DNA of 64,000 nucleotides from positions 22,941,326 through 23,005,325 of the forward strand of contig CM034598.1 in the NCBI GenBank assembly GCA_020091685.1, given 5' to 3'. A model generated the notes under the pieces. That model was given only the letters and a program-made list of their open reading frames with translations. It ran no database searches and was not told where the DNA came from. Position numbers and translations under genes: made by a program. Positions 57,691 to 64,000 of this stretch are shown here, piece by piece. The stretch is from Lutjanus erythropterus (taxonomy: Eukaryota; Chordata; Actinopteri; Lutjaniformes; Lutjanidae). The first letter of the stretch is position 1, and the number at the start of each line of letters is the position of its first letter.

Positions 57691-60055
57691 TAGCTTTGAT
57701 TAATTTCCCAACAGACTGCACACCACATCAATATATTTGTTCAGAGAAGTTGGCCAATGTCTAACTAAAACATTTCCACAGAAGCAGGAGCAGTAAGATC
57801 ACTGAATAGTCTATGTAATTGGAGAGACCCTGAGACAGTCTATAGACGCTATTTTAGAGCATGGACTTTTAAAAAGATATGATTATTTAATGAAAAGCAT
57901 TTTAAAATCAACAAAACTTTCTAAACCATAAGTTTATGAGGTTTCTTTCTTGGTAGCTTGAGGTCCAAGGCAATCTCACCTTTGCCTAATGTTAAGCCCA
58001 CTCACCTGCTTATTTTTCAGACTTTATTTTGTCTAAACTTTTGGTTGTCTAGCAAAGCCACTGTATTAGAACTCAGTGCCCTTGAGGCGGACAAGTGAAC
58101 CTGCAGTTCTAGTCAAAACACTCAACGACAAATGTCAGTGCATGATATCCGTTATGCATATTCATTAAAATCTGATGCCAGCTGTTTGAACGGAGCACCT
58201 AGAGCACCTACTCAATGTCAAACCTGTGCAAAAATGCTAATACATTTGGTCCTTGTGTCTTTATATGGCACAAGTAGAGTTAATTTCCAAAAAAAAACAC
58301 TGACACAACCATCATGTCAGGTATGAACTTGCTGCCCTACCATCTGAACAAACAGCGAAAGGAAAACGATTATTGCATGAAGCGAGGGAGCCAGCTCAGA
58401 AGTGACTTTTCAACTCAAGACACCAGCATTGACTCCGCTCATCCCTCGACTCACTGCTAAATGTCAATGTGTTACTACAAATGAGAAGGATTTGCTGGCG
58501 GTCATTTTCAATCACGCTACAGCATCTCTCTCATCATCTCTGTATGTGTTCGCTATAATAAAGCCTTGTTTCAGAAGCAAAAAGCCCCATCGCGTTCTTG
58601 CTTTACGTGATACTTCCTGCATCCAATTACGGGCCACATTAGGGTAATTTTCTCCCAGCGCTGCATTTGCATTCTGTACGAGACAGGCGACAGGGATGTC
58701 AGTCATTAATCATGGCCCAATGAGGGCTGTCAGAGCATTGTCATGCTTGTCAAATGTCTGCTCTCTAAACTCCCTCCAGTTATCAAATCCAGATCTCTGA
58801 CCCACCTGCAAAGCTTGACAGAGCTGGAGGTGACCTCTTCTGAGCAGGTAAAAGCAAGGAGGGGGTATGTGTGTATCAGCGTGTGTGTGAGTGTGTGTGT
58901 GCGTAGGTTTATCTGTCTCCCTATCCTTCTTCCTCCCACACTTGCCCCGTGTCACTCTGTGTGTGCGAGTGCCTGTGTGGATTTTGTTCTCTAAGATCTC
59001 AATTAGGTAATCGCTGTATTTGTTGCTTGTGTTTTCAAGGTTTTTCGCAGGCGATAAAAACATAATAGCTAACCGAGTTTTGAGAGCGAGTGGTGATTGT
59101 GTGCAAATATATATATAAAAAAAAACATGATTAGATGGTGCTAAATAATTCTAATTCAGCTGTGGCAATGCAGGAAAACAACAAAAACTGTTGTTTTTCT
59201 AGAGCCCGGTGACACTAAATCCATGTCAGAAGCGCCAGATGTGAGACAATGAAATGTTTGCACTATTTGAATTGGCTTTATGTCACCTCTTCTTTTCGGT
59301 CACTCCAAATAACACCTTGATGTCCATTATCTGCACACATAATTGCTATATTGATTTTCCCTGTTGCTTCTTTCTTTTCAGCCCACCATGCTTTCACTTG
59401 CCATTGTTCAATAGATGTTCTTGAAAGTAAAGGTTGATTGGCTAGAATAATACTGCTTTGGAAAGGGACTAAAGGACAATACTTTCTTTTTATGCATTCT
59501 GCTTTTAAATATTTTGGCCCAAAATCACACATATTTTTCTGTTATTGATGTTCATTTTTCAAAGCACATTTGATATTTTGGATTGTTTTTATTCTGCCCA
59601 GGTAACCACTGGTTTCTGTGCATTTCATTATTGTATGAAAAAAAAAATCAAGTTGCTGAATCTGGTTGTTGCCAAAAGGTGATTTTTACATGTTTGTGGA
59701 AAAGAAATGGACAGCAGTGAAAATCTGGAAGGAATGGAACAGTAGATAGATAGATCGATCATATCAGTTAATGGGTGAGACGGCATGATGAAAATAATGC
59801 ATGCGACAAGAACTTTGATGCTCGATGCAAGACCAACCAGAACTTAGCCACAGCGTGATGATGTTTAGGGGAATGACAGCTTGTTTTATTGCTGAGGACG
59901 TACAGTGTAGTTTAGAGCACTGGCTTTCATGACATGGTAATCAAATTTTAAAAACTGTTTACGATCACGCTGCATTGAATTGAATTTCACATTAAATCTT
60001 ATCATCCTTGAATTATATTATAGACCATGTATTTAGATACATTTTGGATGGACTT

Positions 60056-60056
<1 letters not shown>
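57691..60056. other. Non-coding DNA with a candidate conserved block
   Basis: No gene is recognised. 58500-58800 is balanced in composition and contains CAGTCATTAATCATGG and CAATTACGGGCC, the look of a homeodomain-rich enhancer, but this is inference. A GT-rich microsatellite-like tract lies at 58867-58905 and a short GATA run at 59745-59760. Confidence 0.35.
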
Positions 60057-60108
<52 letters not shown>

Positions 60109-60117
60109 GGATAGATG

Positions 60118-60149
<32 letters not shown>

Positions 60150-60170
60150 TATGGATAGATGGATAGATAG
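60057..60170. repeat. (GATA)n microsatellite, interrupted by GATG
   Basis: About 114 bp of GATA units with several GATG and one GATATATG interruption, which suggests an old array that has partly decayed. It is the second long GATA array of the window. Confidence 0.95.
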
Positions 60171-62739
60171 GACAATAGACAAAGCCACCATACAGTTTAG
60201 TAGCATATATCACCACATTCATTATCCATTTAGTAATCTAGCAACAATAGAACAACAAGTAAAAACCTCTAACCATGGAAATTGATTATATATTCAAACC
60301 ACAAACACAACACACCCTGCGTCAACACTGTTGTTTTGTTTGATCTTCCGGATTTCAAAGAGGAGGGAGAGGCGTCCTACCATCGGAGAGACTCTGACAA
60401 TAAACTCCATGGAGGAAGAGCTTCAGGGACTTGCTGCCTTAACTGCAGGAAAGCTGCGTGTGTGCTGAACGTGAACAGACTTGTCAGGCACAGTGGCTGC
60501 CCTGTGATACTGTCTTTAGATTCACACAAAGAACTCGCAGCAAAAGCACTTTCTCTGATGTACTTCCTTACTGCGAAAGGGGCATGATATGAACTTAGTT
60601 TCTCTTTATTACCTATCAGGCAAGCCAGCACTATACATGTTTTATCTTTTTTTTTTTTTTAACATAAGCAGGAAAACCCTGAGAGAATTCAAGACAGTGG
60701 TAATTGTTATTAATGAATTTGAAAATTTTATACTGATGCATTATTATTTGGTCTGTCGAGCCACCACCGACCCTTTCTCTTAGAAATTATGTTTTGTGTA
60801 ATACTTAATTGTTTGCATAATTACAGTGTCGTGACAGTATAATTCCTGTATGGATTATGTTCAGAGACAGCATTTTTTGAGCGAACAAAAGTACACGTTT
60901 ATAACACCCTGGAGCTGCAAGGAGACGGCTCGGGCGGATGGCAGGTATACAAAGTGTAGGACTGTGATACTAGAGTGCAGCGTTTTGCATCCAGACTCCT
61001 GAAAAGCGCTTTAGTTAAAAGTAGAGTCTGCAGTGTTTCTAAATGCACAATTCAAAGTATTGCCCCTCTTTCATAGGAGAGTGAGTGAAAACAAAGCAGT
61101 GAGTAAGACAAATAAAATGGTATTTTCTGATTGTTTCGCAGCAATTGCATTTTAAAGCACAAATTAAGATGCCCACTCCTCTACACAGTGCTGGATTTTG
61201 TGTGAACAAAGTCTACCTATTTGTCTATGTGTGTAAAACTCTTTGTACAGCTCTCAGCAGAGGAACGAGACAGAGCCAGTGATGTAATCGCTGGTCGCAA
61301 CGTCTTTATAGTCTCTCAACCTCAAAACCTGTGAGCTGTATTGGTTTGGGGCTACGCAACACTGCCAAACACAAACTGAAGCCCAGAAACATTCCAAGTA
61401 GAGCAAAAAAACATGAGTTTTGAAATAAAAATAAAAAAATGCAGAGAGAAAGCAGGATCTCTGAAGATACACCACCACAGTTTTGGGTTGGGTCGTTTGG
61501 TTTTGAGACCTTATTTTAAACACATCACAATTTTTTAAATATTTCTCATTTGGCTGGGTATTAATGACACATTTCTCTGCTGTAACAAACTCAGTACACA
61601 CATTTATTGTCACTTTATATTGTCTTTAATTAACATTTCCACATGATGTGAATAGAACCATGTTTCGGTCAGCAACACAATTCCTACAAAATATATTTGC
61701 TGTTGCAAATTAGTTATTCACGAACATAACTTTTACGTGACAGGGCTCCCACCATTTCACTCCAGACTGAAATACTGTCATGAAATTTCAGACTAGATAA
61801 ATCCTACTGACTGTGTTCATCCTGTGACTTTTCATCTAGCACCACCATGAGGTTTTGACACTTTTGGTTTTGAGTAAAATGTCTTAAAAAAGTTTCTTGT
61901 TCTTGCTCACAAGAATATTCTTTCACTTGGGTAATGCAGCTAACAGGTCAATATGGTTCAATAATATGTAGATAACTAGCTCATCGTTATAGGTAGCTAT
62001 GTAGCTCACATGATTCCAAAGGGTTTCATGGGTAATCTTTTGTCACTGATGTGTAAATTAAATGTTTGGGAGACCCTTGCAGTAACTCTGTGGACCCTCT
62101 CTGTGTCCTCTGCTGAAGACCCGTGCTCGGTAGAATAGTGTTGTCTTCTATAGAGAATATTCTATTTCTTCACTTGGAGAAAAAAAAAGTCCTGCAACAC
62201 TGCTTCAATACATTCTGGCAGGACAACTATGCTGGTATTTTATTCCCCATGACCTGGTTGTAGTTTTTCTGTATAGGAATTTGTGTGAAGTAAACCGAGG
62301 ACCGAGCACAATGGCTACCAAACCAATAAAGAAAACTCAGACAGCAAAACAAGCCAAGAACAGGACAAAGAAGCAGACAGCACTGTACTGTGGGTACTAT
62401 GATCACTGGGAACAGCAGTGCAGAAACACCAGAAGTGCCCACTTAGCATCAACAGCATCACTAAAATGAAAAAAAAAAAGAAAATCTTGCAGTTTAATGT
62501 CTTTGAAGTACATAATGCATAAATGAGATCGGTGGCCTTTAGTACATTGCAAATCTTCTCACATCAGGTTTTCAGAAGTGTGCAGTAAGCATTCTGAACT
62601 AAAGACACACACAGCTGTACAGACTTTATTTTGCTGTACGGTTACTGTCTCCTATCAGTAATTGCTCTCTAATGGCAGGGGGAGATTTCTGGCATGGCTT
62701 CCTTTCCTCTAATGTCCAAGAGGACAAGGTCAATGTTAA
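60171..62739. other. Non-coding DNA, nothing recognised
   Basis: No gene is recognised. The frame at 62281-62469 contains YCGYYDHWEQQC, which only loosely recalls a retroviral-type zinc knuckle and lacks its first cysteine. 60850-61010 is GC-richer than the surroundings. Confidence 0.45.
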
Positions 62740-62975
62740 TTACTACCAATTACCCCAAATTTTGACTAATCATTTGGGTCCTCTATGATGGCAGTGAAGA
62801 GCGCTGTCTCTGACCTTTTTTCAAAACCTCCCATAAATACTCAACTGAGATCATACTGAATGTGGCTATTCAGAGGACCTGGCCATATGGTTAATATCAT
62901 TGTCATGGAGCTCAGTCCACTGGGTGACACAGTCAGCCTGGAAGATGCTTTAGTCTTTAAAAAAAAAAACCCCAA
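62740..62975 (-). pseudogene. Tc1/mariner transposase C-terminal relic (minus)
   Basis: Conceptual minus-strand translation in shifting frames gives FQADCVTQWTE, then HDNDINHM, then after frame changes SVEYLWEVLKKGQRQRSSLP and TQMISQNLG. Tc1-like transposases have FQDD..., ...ENDVNHM-WP-SPDLNPIEHLWEVL..R.RQR at this point, so the order and spacing fit the last part of the catalytic domain. At least two frameshifts and several stops have accumulated, and the SPDLNP stretch carrying structural residues before EYLW is scrambled. No terminal inverted repeats were found around it. Confidence 0.65.
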
Positions 62976-63637
62976 AAAACCCAAATGCTTTTCTTTTTTT
63001 ACCCCTCAGTATGCAGCACTGATTTAGTCACATATCACCCAGATTTCTCATTCACTCACGTCCGTCCATTGTCGCTCGAGTTTCACGTGTTGGTGCAGCT
63101 TTGAGGTCTAGTTCTCCTGCTGTTTATGTATTTATGTCGCACAGAGATGTGGAGAACAGTTTTGTGCAAGGTCCCAGGAGTAATTTCTGCAAAGTGTCCC
63201 AAAAGGTTGAGCAGAGATGGGGAAAGAAACTCTTCAGGACGTCTGCCCTCTCTGTGCAGAATACCCCACAGAAACATTTAAAGCATGAGGGAGTAGATGC
63301 TGTTAGTGGCTTTGAAAGTCACCGCAGGAGGATGAATTTCTTGAAACATGTTGCCACCGCTTCATCTCTTCTTCTATTTGTACTTCCTTTTGTCTTTAAT
63401 CTTATCACCTTTCTTTTATGTGGCATTATGCATTTCTTCAGCAGTCATTCTTCTTATGTTCTCTTAAAGTCAATTTTCTACCTCAACAGGCTTTAAAATA
63501 TACTCTAGATAAACAAGGGTTCAGTAGAACCTTTGTTTATCTAGTGAGTGTTTTTAACATCATCTTTCATGCTATGAGATAAAACTTGAATATGGTTTAA
63601 TTCTTGTTAAATCATAACCACCAATTCCAGGTTTTTT
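62976..63637. other. Non-coding DNA, nothing recognised
   Basis: Opposed frames of similar size at 63101-63496 (plus) and 63083-63277 (minus) show no recognisable domain. Confidence 0.4.
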
Positions 63638-64000
63638 ATTGTCACACTTTATTTTAGATTAATAAGGCATAGAAATCTGTACTTTGTATCAAATGAAAAA
63701 TTAGAAATAACATGTTCTTTATTAGACAGTATTAAGCCTTTTTTTAAAAGAGAAATTTATCGGACTTTATTGGACTTTAAAGTGAAGTCACACAACTGTT
63801 TCTTTCATATTTAAAAACAATATATGAACCAGATCTACAGAGTAAAGGTCGAAGAGGTATAGAGGAATATTTTGTCTGGGTGACTGCGCAGACTAATTGC
63901 AATACTGTGGATAGATTTGATCAAGTAAGTAGGTACGGATCTAGAAGTAACAGATATATGATTTCACTTTAGTTTACAGTGCAGTTCTGTTGTATTGTGT
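63638..64000. mobile_element. Fold-back repeat family R3, copy 3 (runs off the window)
   Basis: Begins TTGTCACACTTTATTTTAGA, continues with CTGTACTTTGTATCAAATGA and AACATGTTCTTTATTAGACAGTATTA as in copy 1, and at the window end has GTTTACAGTGCAGTTCTGTTG, the inner arm motif. About 200 bp at 63750-63955 do not match the other copies and may be an insertion. Confidence 0.6.

Noticed and set aside
62281-62469. Zinc-knuckle-like YCGYYDHWEQQC suggesting a retroviral or Gypsy gag
   Set aside because: The first cysteine is missing, no protease or polymerase follows, and the frame is only 62 codons.
1-64000. CRISPR arrays, operons or bacterial mobile elements
   Set aside because: No regularly spaced short repeats and no prokaryotic gene organisation; repeat content is that of a fish nuclear genome.

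Overview
This window reads as AT-rich intergenic or intronic DNA from a ray-finned fish, most likely a percomorph teleost. The inference rests on the repeats: tRNA-derived SINEs ending in a CTTTGCTGCATGTCA / AATAAAGGCAAAA type tail, Rex1/L2-like LINE remnants, hAT and Tc1/mariner relics, a Penelope-like element, TTAA-flanked non-autonomous DNA transposons, and long GATA and CA microsatellites. I see no complete host protein-coding gene, no rRNA or tRNA gene, no CRISPR array and no bacterial-type operon. Nearly all open frames are under 130 codons, overlap on both strands and look like chance.

Layout. 1-3.2 kb: single-copy-looking DNA. 3.2-15.4 kb: four copies of one TTAA-ended transposon family (3.3, 6.6, 10.1, 14.8 kb) interleaved with a second dispersed repeat (3.9 kb), a fold-back MITE with ACACTCTTA ends (8.5 kb) and a CTAG-ended MITE (11.1 kb). 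15.4-19.9 kb: mostly unique, with a candidate conserved block (16.05-16.66 kb) and a long-inverted-repeat element (17.7-18.5 kb). 19.9-21.35 kb: a hAT element with an open 207-codon frame fusing a BED-like zinc finger directly to the hAT dimerisation region. 22.6-28.7 kb: more repeats, including a second hAT-like element, a (GATA)n tract against a Penelope-like endonuclease relic, and a fold-back repeat. 32.3-40.4 kb: a second copy of the 3.9-kb repeat, a fifth TTAA-family copy carrying a nested SINE, a GC-rich repeat, another SINE, and a second fold-back copy. 41.6-46.5 kb: MITEs, a LINE reverse-transcriptase fragment and an inverted pair of one repeat. 50-57.7 kb: LINE relics on the minus strand, a ~190-bp tandem duplication and the second GC-rich repeat. 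57.7-64 kb: a possible conserved block (58.5-58.8 kb), a GATA array, a Tc1/mariner relic and the edge of a third fold-back copy.

The only gene-like product with an intact frame is the shortened hAT protein at 20.16-20.79 kb. All other coding traces are broken transposon genes. Large unique stretches between repeats could hold enhancers, but this cannot be shown without cross-species alignment. I did not find a convincing new multi-gene system; the most useful observations concern the shortened hAT protein, the five-copy TTAA family and the nested insertions that date its copies.
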